A DNA stretch of 64,000 nucleotides, taken from Davidsoniella eucalypti (taxonomy: Eukaryota > Ascomycota > Sordariomycetes > Microascales > Ceratocystidaceae). Below are positions 46,203-57,598 of the stretch, piece by piece. Positions within the stretch are counted from its first letter, which is position 1, and each line of letters opens with the position of its first letter. The stretch is taken from positions 62,001 to 126,000 of the forward strand of contig RMBW01000004.1 of assembly GCA_004009845.1 (NCBI GenBank), written 5' to 3'. A program made the position numbers and the translations under genes. Below the pieces are notes generated by a model. It saw only the letters and a list, made by a program, of their open reading frames with translations. It was not told where the DNA came from and ran no database searches.

Positions 46203-47258
46203 ATGGCATCGCCGTCTACGCCGTCCCCATTAGCCCAAAAACTCTGGTCTCAGCGCCTCCCACTCATCATCACGCATCCCGACCGCCCATCGCAGCCCTT
46301 TCTCATCTCCGTTCCACGCTTCAGCTATCTCGCGCTACTCCTGCCGCGGCTATCCGCCTTCTTCCAAAGACCATGTAGTAGTTTCCACCACGAGACCCTC
46401 CTCCTCCGCAACCTGCCTCTCGGTCTGCTGGCTGACCTGTACGCCCCGTCGCTGCCGTGGCACCTCAGTGTGCGCGATGGCGTAAGCTGGGACATTAGCG
46501 ACACATTTCTCAACTGCGTCAAAGAAGCCGATTTTGTGCGCAACGGCAACGCCAACCAGATCATGAAGATGAGCAAGGAACACACGACTGCGCTGTGGGC
46601 TGCCGTTCGCGATAACGATATTGCCGGCTTTACGAAAATCAATAATATGTTGTTGAATGCTCCGTCGGCTTTACGTCACGTGCCCATACGCATCTACGTT
46701 CCTATGACCACTCCAGCCCAGCGCGAGGCTGCTCTGGCGCAGGCTACGGCTCGGGCTGAGATGGATCTCGCCGGCTTGAAAATAATACAACAACCCGTTC
46801 TAGGCGGCCTAGTTTCGCCGTCGGGCACATCGACGTCCTCTCCATCACCTTCGACGCCACCACTCACGACGGCAGCGAAGCCTGAGAAAATGCCTACCAA
46901 ATCCCCGCTCTCCGCCACCAAAAACACAGAAGCCAACTCACCAACTCGCACATCATCATCATCATCACCGGCAAAAACAGCAACTGCTGCCCCGCCAGCG
47001 GCCGATCTTCCCGCTGCTGGGACCTTCAAGGTTGTCCAATCCTTGATTCCACCGACAACTAGCGATCGGAAACCGCAAACTCTGGGCCAGGCACTCAAGG
47101 CTACCATCCCCGCATTGTTCCCGAGTACACGCGATCCTATATATGGCGAGGTCGTTATGCATGGCGCACCAGTGCCCTTCTCTGCGCCGGTCGCCGACTT
47201 GATGCGCGAATCAGCATATCCAGACGGATGGGTCTGTTTGGTAGTTCACCTGTTCTAG
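46203..47258 (+). CDS. atg5: Autophagy protein 5
   Basis: Single exon, 351 aa. LAQKLWSQRLPLIITH at the start, ISVPRFSYLALLLPRL, LRNLPLGLLADLY and the block around FLNCVKEADFVRNGNANQIM are typical of Atg5. Lys107 in VKEAD is the position that receives Atg12 (compare human Lys130 in MKEAD). The C-terminal ubiquitin-like part holds VPIRIYVP, LPALFPS-type ALFPSTRD and VVMHGAPVPFSAPVADL, ending DGWVCLVVHLF. A Ser/Thr/Pro/Ala-rich insertion (about residues 200-270) separates the two halves, longer than in yeast. Atg12-Atg5 binds Atg16 and acts as E3 for lipidation of Atg8 on the phagophore. It converges on the Zn2Cys6 gene. Confidence 0.95.
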   Translation: MASPSTPSPLAQKLWSQRLPLIITHPDRPSQPFLISVPRFSYLALLLPRLSAFFQRPCSSFHHETLLLRNLPLGLLADLYAPSLPWHLSVRDGVSWDISDTFLNCVKEADFVRNGNANQIMKMSKEHTTALWAAVRDNDIAGFTKINNMLLNAPSALRHVPIRIYVPMTTPAQREAALAQATARAEMDLAGLKIIQQPVLGGLVSPSGTSTSSPSPSTPPLTTAAKPEKMPTKSPLSATKNTEANSPTRTSSSSSPAKTATAAPPAADLPAAGTFKVVQSLIPPTTSDRKPQTLGQALKATIPALFPSTRDPIYGEVVMHGAPVPFSAPVADLMRESAYPDGWVCLVVHLF

Positions 47259-48475
47259 ACCTCGCCCCCAGGCCAAGTCGAGTCTGATTAAATGAGATGA
47301 CCACCGAGTACACCCTACAGATAATAGAATTCCATCAAGATGGAAACTAGTAAATAGCCTTGCAAACTCGCTATATAAACGACTATATTATAGAATCAAA
47401 ACTACAATAACACTAACGCAATACATGAATCACGAAATAGCCATTTTGTCACTTGAATGTACCACCAGACGCAGAATATGTAGAAATTAGCAAAACAGCA
47501 AAACAGCAAAACAGCAAAAATATTGATATATGTACTTTGGCAATAAAATAGTTGCAAGGTTTTGATTTCCCGACTGAACAAGGAACAGACAAAAAATAAC
47601 ATTAATATCAAACAGATATAACAAAGTTATATAGCTAGACTTGAAAACAGACTGAAAAAATTAGACTAATGCAAAGAAGAAACAAAATAAAAAATATCCA
47701 CCACCACCCTATTTGGACAATGATATATCACAAAAGTTTTTGAAAAAAAAAATAGATATCACAAACAAAAGAGGAAACCCCCAAAATTGCATCAAATCAA
47801 GATGCCAAAAAGGCAAAGACAGGAAAAAAACCAAGTAGGCCCTACGCTGGCGTATACATAGGAGATATATAAGGCGGAGAATAAAAGTATTTGTGAATAA
47901 CACAACATGATTGATCAAGAGATGATAATATAAAAAAGAAAGACAAAAACAGCAACAAAAAGATATACCACTACCAATAATAGATCTCAAAACGTACCGA
48001 ACACTAAAAAAAGAGGAACTCAAACAAACAGGCCGCAGGAAAGCCATGAAAATAATAAAATAGAATAAAGGAAAACAGGGTCAAGTGAGAGATGACGTTG
48101 ACATCACCGCCAGATATCAACAGGAATTCAACAAAGTAAAGCAAGGTGTAAGTGTGCGTTGACGTGAGCCATGCTATAGATGTCCAGATAGAATGCAATA
48201 GAAACAAAAAAAAAGATCAAAAACTGACAGTTGGGGAGGATCCAATAGACACGAATGGAAATAAATACCAAAAGAAGAAGTAAGCATAGCAAAATGGAAG
48301 AATCCCATTGAAATAGAGCATGCAGATAAGCGAGTGGACTTTGTTGGTCGTAAAAGAAGTCTCGATGGCCCCCAAGAGGACGATAACAATGAAAGAAAAA
48401 ACGCACAAGCAAAATACAACAAGCCACACTTCAAGCAGAACGTACAGGCAACGCAATGGAATCTCCCTCCTGCAG
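47259..48475. other. Convergent 3' region between atg5 and the Zn2Cys6 gene
   Basis: 1.2 kb of very AT-rich sequence holding both 3' UTRs. A small tandem repeat, AGCAAAAC, occurs three times plus a partial copy at 47489-47519. No gene is supported; open frames here are composition artefacts. Confidence 0.5.
47489..47519. repeat. AGCAAAAC tandem repeat
   Basis: Three perfect copies of AGCAAAAC, then AGCAAAA. Simple repeat. Confidence 0.85.
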
Positions 48476-51400
48476 TCACATGTTATGTGACACATCCATA
48501 TGCTTGACGGCTGGGGCTGCAACAGATTCATGCGTTGAGGGGACCGAGCCAGTGTTTTCTTGATATCCAAACGACATCCCAGTAGAGTCGCCAGTCACAT
48601 CATTTGTGTTGGTATAAATTACACTGCCGTCCTGAGCAAAGCCCATCTTGGCATTGGCATCTGGGTGGACAACATGAGTCGTCGGGGCAGCTGCTTCCCA
48701 GGGTAGACGTTCACCGGTTGAAGCCTTTGTAGTTGCAAGATTTATGAGGCTATACTTGTCAAAAGTTGTAGTAGCAACAATGGGAGCATCCCCAAAGAGT
48801 ACACGGCGGACATGTTGCAAGATGCTGCGGTCAATTGTCAGAGCACTAGTTGCGCTCGCACTCTGCCCCAAGAAACTTATAGTCTTGTCCATGAGAATCA
48901 AAAGATTTTCCGGGTCGATATTGGACTTAAGCATTGTATCGCGGTAGCATGCCGACAAAACCATCACGTTTCCCCATTGGGCATGGGCAGTGCCGAAGAC
49001 ATTCGTGATGATAGGCCGCTTCTTGTTGTTGGTTGGGCTATCATAATCTAGGCCGTGGAAAGCCTGGGTACTTTCGACTAGAGCGCGAATTCCACGATGG
49101 GCATAGGCAACAATCCGCGAGTCGATATCGTCATGTGATGCAGTTGCAGGATCGATAGTAGGCGCCTCAACATTGGGGTGAAACTCATTGACGGCACTAT
49201 ATGCCTCGCCCTTTGTCTTGTTGATGGTGAAGTCCAGAATCTGTTTGACAAAAGGCCGATACGTGATCATTTGGGCGCCCCAATACTTGGCACGCAGTCT
49301 AGCAGCAAGAATGTCTTGCGCCGGCGGATCATCCTCGTTGAATTGGAAACTGCGGCCAACCCAAGCCATTCCAGCAACACGAGACTGGGCTGTCTTGACA
49401 TCGAAGAAGTCAGAGTTAGGGTCAAGGGCCGGGCGCGCGTTGGGACCATAGAACATGCGATGTATCTGATTAAGGTGGCGACGAAGATACAGTTGAGCCA
49501 TGTAACTCTCGTATACACGGCCCGAGAAAGGGCCCATCTGTCTGATGCTCTCCTCATTGAGAATGATGCTTGGATATGGCAGAGTTCCGTCATACGCTAA
49601 AATTCCGGACTGTTGACGAGGTAGCTCCGCTACAATATCAGATTCAAGCTGCAGGCATGTCCAAAACACGAAGATGAGGTTATTGTCACGATCAGTCGAC
49701 GGAATCTTATTCTGTGACTGTAACGTGCGAAACCGATCAAAGGTTGGTCTCATGATATTTAGAAGCGTGGTAGAGCCAGCAGCAATATAGACATGACTCT
49801 CAATGACTCTGCCTAACTGCCCATAATATACGCCAGCAAAGAGATATGCGAGTACATGTTTGATGTTCCCGCCTGCCATCTGAGGGCCGATGATATCCAT
49901 AGCCATAGTAAAATAATTCATGCCAGGAATGATATCTATGTTGCGTGTGGAGCGATCACTTCCCGTCATCCGACTTCCCGTTGGGGTTCCAACCGAAGTT
50001 CTCCGGAACATTCCATTATCGGCGGCAGGGGAACATGATTGGCGGTTGTGGAGTTGATCTGACGGTGAGTTTTGATGAGACATGTTCGCATCACTCGTGC
50101 GAGAGATCGATGGCGAATCAACCAACTGAACGGGGCCATCTTGAATGCAATCCGGAATACATTCGCGACTTTCACAGATAGCACCCAGAGCCAACATAAT
50201 AAGGACCAAGCCATTGACAATAGTACGGGCTGGTGTTCCGTACTTGTAATGTGGCGGGTTCGATATGGCAATCACAGGGAACTCGTATAGAGTGTCTTCT
50301 TCAGGCTCACGTTTGCGCTTATTTCCAGTAGCCGGTTCTGGAGCAGGCTTACCAGGCTCAGGTCTATACACTTGAGGTGAAACATTGGCGGGTGTTGAAG
50401 ACATGGTTGCTGTTGGAGATACCGGAGGCAATGTGTCGAGAAATTGTTGAACCATACGGGTAACTTCGCCAATAGTCAGGATGGGGTGCATGTTCAGGAT
50501 GTTGACGACAAAACTATTGGTCAACCTAGCCAAGGTTGACGGTTCAAAGTCAATGCTACCCAGGACCCAGCTACCTTGTGGACGGCTTTGTAGGTTAGAC
50601 CCGTCTAGGCAATGCATGGGGCTCACGGGCGTAGGGTTTCCGGCATTGCCCCAGCGTTCGTCGTTGTTTACCAGAGGGGTAGACACACTCGGAGGAATTT
50701 CCATGACATATTCCTCGTCGGCGCCCCCATGCTCTGAGTTGGTGACGGGGTTCACTTTGTCACCTGTATCTCGTCCTTCACCACGGCCATAGATACGCAA
50801 TAAACCACGAGCTTCCTCCTGTCGTATAGGAAATTCATTGACAAACTTGACACCTAGTTGAGGTAGGATATCACTAACCATTGAATTTATGGCTGGCCAG
50901 GTCAAGAGATGGCCGGCGCCGGTCGTATGGTCAGGTGGTATAGAAGGCTCACCCGGCCGGACAACAGGTCCAGGCTGTTTTTCGAGGTCCTCATCATTCG
51001 AGATCGTAGCAAGGTTTTCAATGATAGATGTTTGGAGGGGCATGAGACTTTCACGCCGGATTTGAGTGCTAGCGGTTTGCATCTGGCTGTGCATCGTGTT
51101 CGGTGGTGGTGGTGGTGCCTGTACTGGCACTGGTGCTTCTGGTAGGGCTGGTGCGAGCATTGGTACTCGTTGTGATGACGGCTGTTCGAGAGCCTGGAAT
51201 GGAATACTCTTCTCGTCTTCTTCGATCTTGAGAGGAAACTGTCGGTCGTGTTCCAAAATGTACTTTTTCAAAGTACGTAACTCCTCGTCAGTTTTTGTAG
51301 CTCTCTCATTCATGCTAGCCACAATCTTCTGGAGGGAATGTATGCCTTCGAGGATCTCTGTCTGGACCTTGTCCGCACTAGGGAACATTATGATGTCAGT

Positions 51401-52513
51401 ACACTCTTTATTATTTATTTACGGCATTAGACCCTTTTTGATTGCTGTTAGACGTACGCTTTAGGCATTGGATCGCGATATTTGCATTCGAGGTTCTTTT
51501 CCTTGCAGTTTTTGCATGGCTTTGTTTCGTCGCATTTAGCCTTCAAGGAACGGCAGCTGTCACAAGCCTTTTGAAACAGTTAGTACATTTTGTGACCACC
51601 AGTATGCCTGAAAGGGAAGATGGGGAATATATGGTATTCTTACCTGGGAGGCTCTGTTGGCTTTCCGTTTACTAGTCACAGAAGCAACCATGAAGTCAGG
51701 GTTGTAGGAATCATAGCCTGGATGAAGCATTGGCGTCCCAGGAGGGAATGACCCTGGACGGAAGTGTGTGGGCTGTTGTTGAGCCGCTCCAAAAGTCATA
51801 GGTGGCGGTCGCTGCTGCTGCTGTTGCTGCTGATCATTGTAATGGGCATTCGGAGGTGGTACCATAGGGGCTCCGGGCATCTGTGGCGGCATGTTCTGTT
51901 GAGGCGGAACAGAAGCTGTTATTGGTGTATGAGGCGGCGGTTGTTGTTGTTGCTGTTGTTGCGGTTGGGGTGGCTGTTGATTACGGTCATCGTACTGTGT
52001 TGGCATATACATGCCAGAACTCGACGCGCCATGCTGCTGGTGATTCTGCTGTGCTTGTGGCGGAGGATATATGTGGGATGCTTGTGACGGCGATGACGAC
52101 ACCGGACGGAATTCATTCATTGGAGTATATGGACTCTGAGTCGGCGGCTGAGACGTTGCGTGATGTCCCGGTGGCCGAATATCATCTGGATGCGATTGTG
52201 GGCCGTTTGGCTTGTGGTTGAGCGGCTGCGAAAGCGACTGTGGATGTGGTGAAATTTCTGTCTTTATTGGAGATGGGTCGCGTTGCGACGGTGCAGCTAG
52301 TGGAGGACCAGTAGTGGTATGCGGCGTGTACTGAATGGGATGCGAGTGCTGGTGGTACTGCGGTGGCCCTTGTTGTATCTGGTGGTTCTGTGTTGTCTGA
52401 GGGCCAGTATTCAGATGGTTATGGAGGTTCGGCGGGCCGTTCGGATTGCTCTGTATGGGCGATGAGGCATGAATGCCAGAGGGTGATGGCGGCTGTTGTG
52501 ATGATAGTGAGGA

Positions 52514-52553
<40 letters not shown>

Positions 52554-53005
52554 GGAGGGAGCTGTTGAGGTTGCTGGGATCCAGGTGATGGTTCAGACTG
52601 TCGCTGGCCGTAGTACTTGTATGAAGACTGCGAGATCGAGGGCTGCGGCGCAGAACCGGATCCAGGATGTCCTCCGTTGTGGTTGATCTGGTGCGAGTGC
52701 GAGTGCGAGTTCGAGTGGGAATGTGAATGATTGTGGGGATGCGAGTGTTGGTGAGCGTGTGGGTAGGAAGACTGCGCTTGCGCTTGGGGGGCGGGCGGCG
52801 GCGGTAGTGAGTGTGGGTGTGAGTGAGGAGACTGGGAATGAGAGTGAGAGTGCTGGTTTGGATGAGAATGGGAGTGAGCAGGAGGATGTTGGTTCACAGA
52901 CGGAGGAGGAAGGTAAGAGGTGATACCGTAAGAGCGAGGTGGTGGTGGCGTCGTCCAGGACGTAGGAGACTCTATACAGGCTCGTTTGGGCTGGGGGGCA
53001 GCCAT
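48476..53005 (-). CDS. Large Zn(II)2Cys6 fungal transcription factor with His/Gln-rich N-terminus
   Basis: Exons are 53005-51644, 51567-51458 and 51377-48476, introns of 76 and 80 nt (GTAAGA...CAAAAG and GTACGT...CCTAG); 1457 aa. The short second exon codes almost exactly the zinc cluster ACDSCRSLKAKCDETKPCKN plus CKEKNLEC: Cys456, 459, 466, 472, 475 and 482, the Gal4-type C-x2-C-x6-C-x5-C-x2-C-x6-C pattern. A coiled coil for dimerisation follows at about 491-535. The later half, with FVFWTCLQLESDI and YLRRHLNQIHRMFYGP, is the fungal-specific TF domain. Unusually, 454 residues precede the DNA-binding domain, made of His-Ser, Gln, Pro and Asn repeats (HSHSHPHS type and a run of Gln). The target genes cannot be inferred. 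It converges on atg5 and starts toward a 9-kb gene-free region. Confidence 0.9.
52515..52552 (-). repeat. CAGCAA hexanucleotide repeat coding polyglutamine
   Basis: Six to seven CAGCAA units on the coding strand give about 13 consecutive Gln in the transcription factor's N-terminal region. Likely length-variable among strains. Confidence 0.8.
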
Positions 53006-56000
53006 GGTGACAGGGAGATCGAGAGTATATATATATTTATGTGTGTGTATGTTCGAGTAATTGTTTATGTATAGGTATAATAGAGTATTTTGTGAAAGGA
53101 ACAGCGAGGATAGGTGTAGTATTGTATGCTAGCTAGGCTAGACATACATTACGTGCGATATCGAAGCGATGAAGCGCCACAAACCGGGCAAAAAGATATC
53201 TTAACAACGTGAAGACAACGATGGCGGCGTTCCAGTATTAAGGGGAGTATAGCATTTATAGATTCGAGGAAGCGGAAGCCGGAGGAAGAGGGCGACGAAA
53301 GCAAAGAAAAGAAGAAAGAACAAAAAGGGAAAATAGATCGAACGTCTGTGAGCAGGTAGTTGCAGTGTCTGGTGTCGTGGAGTAAAGCATGTACGTGAAC
53401 GCAACTACTCCGAGCTTAATTTCCTTCCGTTCCTATTCTTAAGCCGTAAGCTTTGGGTCGTGAGCTTTGGACGATAAGCTCTGTTAGCTGTGAGCTGTGG
53501 ATTAAAGACTATCAGCAAACGCCTGTGAAGGAGGATGCTCCTCTGTGGGAAAGGAAAAAAAATGAGTCTGGTGAATAGTTAAGTCAGAAAACAAAAGCTG
53601 CAAGTTTACAAGAAAAAAAAGATTATACCAACCCCGATAAAAAAAGGAATTTAAAAAAAAAATCGAAAAAGAGCAAATATGACTTGAGTTTAATAAAAGA
53701 GAAAAAAACTAGGTAAAAATGTCAGGGATTGCTATTACATGTACAGATATCATGGGGGGTGTTTATAAGCAGGGTGTGAAATATCTGTATGTTGCAACGG
53801 CCACCAAGTATAACTAACTATATATACATAGTTTTAGCAGACAGGCCAGGCAATAAACCCTAGAACTCGCATGCATGGCCGTTCATGGTGGCAATCTGGT
53901 TGGTCTTGCCTGGGGTACTTGGGGGTCTTTGAGTTGTCATTGACAACGGTAGCAGTCGTAAATGGGCCAAAGAGAGAACTTACCAATCAACAATTTATCA
54001 CGAGCTCTTCACCTCACGATGAGCTCTGGCTGGCGGAGATATGTATGTGGCAGTTGGGCCAGGCAAGCAAACGGTAGAAAAGACGTGAGCAGGTGGGATA
54101 ATTATGACCCCGGATTTTTCAACTACGTATGTATGTAGTATACTTGTATGGTATGTATGTATGTACATATATATTCGTCCGTTGGGTACTTCGTACGTCT
54201 CGGTTGAGCGGCAGCCTAAGTCTCTCACTCAAAGCCGAGAATGTCTGGGCTACGCTGAGCTGTCATGTGCTGTATAGAACGTCAGCAGAAGACCGCACAA
54301 GAGGCAGGCCTGAGATGTAGTGGCGGACGTGAAACAAAGACCGGGAGGAACCAGGAATGAAGGAAATTTTAACAAAAAGGTCTCATCAGTATGCCATAGG
54401 CATCGGCCATGACGATATGTTAGTTTTATGGGTAGTAGTGATGGCAGCGTTATCAGTGTGTGTGTGTCGAAAGTAAGTAACCAACGATGTACGGATAGTC
54501 GGGCTTAGATACCGTATAGATGAATAACAACACTCGTCGAAGTCTTGCTGGCAATATATACAACAGTCTAAGCTCTGAGCTAAGCTAAGCAAGTCCTTAC
54601 TACTTGATGATCAATGAAGAAAATCAACTAGTGGTCGGTGAGTAGTAGAAGCACTAGCAATTGTTCTAGCTCCCTAGCCTAGCAAGTTAGCCACTAGTGT
54701 TATCTAATAACGGACACAAAGCCGCGCTGAAGAAAGAAGCAAAGACTTTGTCTGACTGTTGAACTCCTAGGGGCAACGAAAACGGAAGCACAAAGTAAAC
54801 ACAATGGGCAGACAGAGCGTACTAGATAAATAATTGAGTGAACTAGCGTGAAAACAGCAGACTTTCTGACTTGGGCTTCTAGATAGTACAAGTGACCAAT
54901 GTCTGTGAAGCTCTCCTGGTTGCCAAGTGGTACTTCTATGATTATTGTGCTACTATATTCCGCAGTGGCGTACGCGGGCGTCTGTCGTGTACAGCGATGG
55001 AGATATAGTATGGTGGTGATGTTTTCTATTCTTCTTATCGTTGCTATCGTAGTGTGTATATTTTTAGGTACCTTTTCTACGCAACAGCGATATTGTGATC
55101 GAATCTAGAATTCGCGATCTATAACTGAAACAAACAAGCAAAAATAAAGCCTACGTGACATGCGAGAAAGCACACGGGCAAGCAATCGGCCAGACACGGC
55201 GACAAGGCATCAACGGGTATAACTTGATGGGATAGGCGGATGGCAGGTCGGAAAGGACAAAAACATTGACGGCTAAGTCAATTGATCGAGCGGTGACGGC
55301 TGGGAGAAAAAGACGTTAAGCAAGTGATGAACAGAGATAGATCGATGGTGATTTTATTTTGATGGGTGGTAGATTTCCCGGCAGATGATCATAGTAAGAC
55401 TTCCAACAGCCTGTCGACAATCTCTTGACAGCCTAGCGTAGCTATTGCTTTAGCGGTCTACCATGATGGATGGAGGTCAAGCTGCCATCGGGTTGAATCG
55501 TTGGATTGCATAGGCTAGGCTGCATGGTTTGCCAGCCGTTCACTGGATCCCTGAAAGCACGAAGGCTAACCACAGAATTCACTGAGGACAGCAGAATATC
55601 CATTGGTGCCGCAACAGCCAGTGTTATTGGTACAGTCTTCGTAGTATACGCACTCTTTTCATCCAGCTACAATATCTCCACAACTAGCCTAGCTTGCTTG
55701 TTTGTTTATTTTGTTCTTGCCATTTAGTGACAGGGCCGGAACCATTTTACCCATCCATCGCCAACTACCTCGAATCATCCAATCTATGTCCAAGTTGGCA
55801 CAGTCAAGGCCAAAGAAAGAAAACCTATAACAAATAAACTCGCCCAATTCGACCGTCTCCACACAAGAAAAAGAAAGTATGGCGAATAGAAAATAACGCA
55901 GCTGCTGCTTCTCGATAACGCTAAAAACAAAAAAGGAAAGGCAAAAGGAAAACAAAAACACGGCCTGACAAGCCTGGAAAGATTGCATTAAAGGCGGGGG

Positions 56001-56121
56001 GAATCAGACACATGCCAACCCTTATTATATGTAACATTGTCTTGTCACAGCTATAGCTAGGCCATTCAATTTAAGTACAGTATGTATGCATCGGGCTAAC
56101 TTTCTGCCTCCTCCTTCGTCG

Positions 56122-56290
56122 TGGGTTTTTAAGAGCGATCAGAATATATCACCAATGTCGCTGTCCATTCTCTCGCATCTACTGATTTATTTCATGATGC
56201 ACCGTTTTGTGAGGCCTTGAGCCCTCTAGAGCAACGATCGCCCACCCCCTTTCCCCTACACTTTTCGCGATCTCTGGTTTCCCGAGCCTC
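56122..56290. repeat. Diverged direct repeat, copy 1
   Basis: Starts TGGGTTTTTAAGAGCGATC; shares with copy 2 CAATG..GCTGTCCATTCTC, GATGCACCG, GTGAGGCCTTGAGCCC and CTTTCCCCT, ending near TTTCCCGAG. The copies lie 1.3 kb apart in the same orientation. No coding potential is recognised. Confidence 0.7.
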
Positions 56291-56374
56291 ATCTCCGCTG
56301 CTCAAAAAAAATCACACTCCCACTCGGACGGAGGGCAACACTTTGGGGTTTCCTCTGTGTTTGTATGTTTTTCC

Positions 56375-56399
56375 TTTTTTTTTTTTTTTTTTTTTTTTT
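56375..56399. repeat. Poly-T run of 25
   Basis: A pure T homopolymer of 25 bases, about 85 bases after direct-repeat copy 1. Read on the minus strand it is a poly-A tract, which could mark the end of a retroposed sequence, but no body was found. Confidence 0.9.
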
Positions 56400-57420
56400 A
56401 GTTCGGACCTCCATTATTGGGACCATTAGGGTTTCTCGACGTCTAACGGTCCACTAAGGTCGGATCCACGTGATCCCCATAAAGGCGTAAAAGGTTAAAT
56501 AAATAAATATGCATCAAGCTCTAGTTGGGACCCAAAAAAGTCCCAAATACTTGGGAACGGTACTTGGTTTTTCTCGCTTTGATACTGGCTCTTTTGCCTA
56601 TTTCTACAAGCGTTATAATGAATATTCTTCCAACATACCACCAAGTCGCATAGATTGTCATTTCCGTTTTGTTCGTTTCCCCAGCATCTTCATTGTCTTT
56701 TATTACTACACACACCTTTTTTTTTCTCGGTGAGGGAAGAGCACGTCCCCCTTCGATGTTCAGCCAGGGAGCTTAAAGGCCCATCAGATATAGCTAACCC
56801 TGTTGGAAGAAACAAAATTAACAAAAAAATCAAGCAAAATGATTGCAAACACCAAAGCTGGCTGTCTGCGCCTCTGAGCTGAAGCACCATGATGGGGCTG
56901 AAAGTCAAAAGGACAAAGCTTCCCCGTTCTTATGTTATATTTCCTATATGGTTGTAATCATAACTTTCCCCCAATCGTCTATCTCTTACTAAGTGACATA
57001 ATCCATATCAACGTTCCTGTTCTTGCGTCTATCGTCTTTTTGTTGTTTCCTCTAGTGTGAAATGATATATGAGACGCAGTGCATAGAACCATCCTGTCAA
57101 TAAAATTGGAAACCTGGAATCTTACAGGTACCCATTCGGTGCCGAGATAGTACAATTGGTACTTTGGCAGTCCTCGCACCACATCGTACGGCCCAAAGAG
57201 TCAATTTTCATTGGAGCAATGGTACCGTAAAGCCAGAAGGTGCCCAGAAAGCACGTCCTTTTTTCTCTTGCTTTGGCTTGTTTATCAACTATAAGTACGC
57301 CCGAAGTAGTCTCGGCTGGGCTTAGTTATTTCGCAGTATTTGAACGCACGGCCTATATGTATATTATACAACTACAACTAGAAGCTAAACTTTCCCTCAG
57401 TACCCCCCCCCCCTCTGTCC

Positions 57421-57598
57421 TGGGCTTTTAAGAGCGACCGGCACATATTCCCAATGCTGCTGTCCATTCTCGTTTTCTTTTTCGACCGTTGTCGCCTTAG
57501 ATGCACCGAGTCGTGAGGCCTTGAGCCCGACCCTTTCCCCTCTCGAGGGACGTTCTCACTGACAATTGCCCTCCATCCGCGATCGCCGGTCTCCCGAG
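57421..57598. repeat. Diverged direct repeat, copy 2
   Basis: Starts TGGGCTTTTAAGAGCGACC and matches copy 1 in blocks, including GATGCACCG and GTGAGGCCTTGAGCCC. Differences are spread over the length, so the duplication is old. Confidence 0.7.

Noticed and set aside
51764..52221. Overlapping plus-strand frames rich in Leu/Val/Arg opposite the transcription factor
   Set aside because: Antisense of Gln/Pro/His repeats, no domain and no own promoter evidence.
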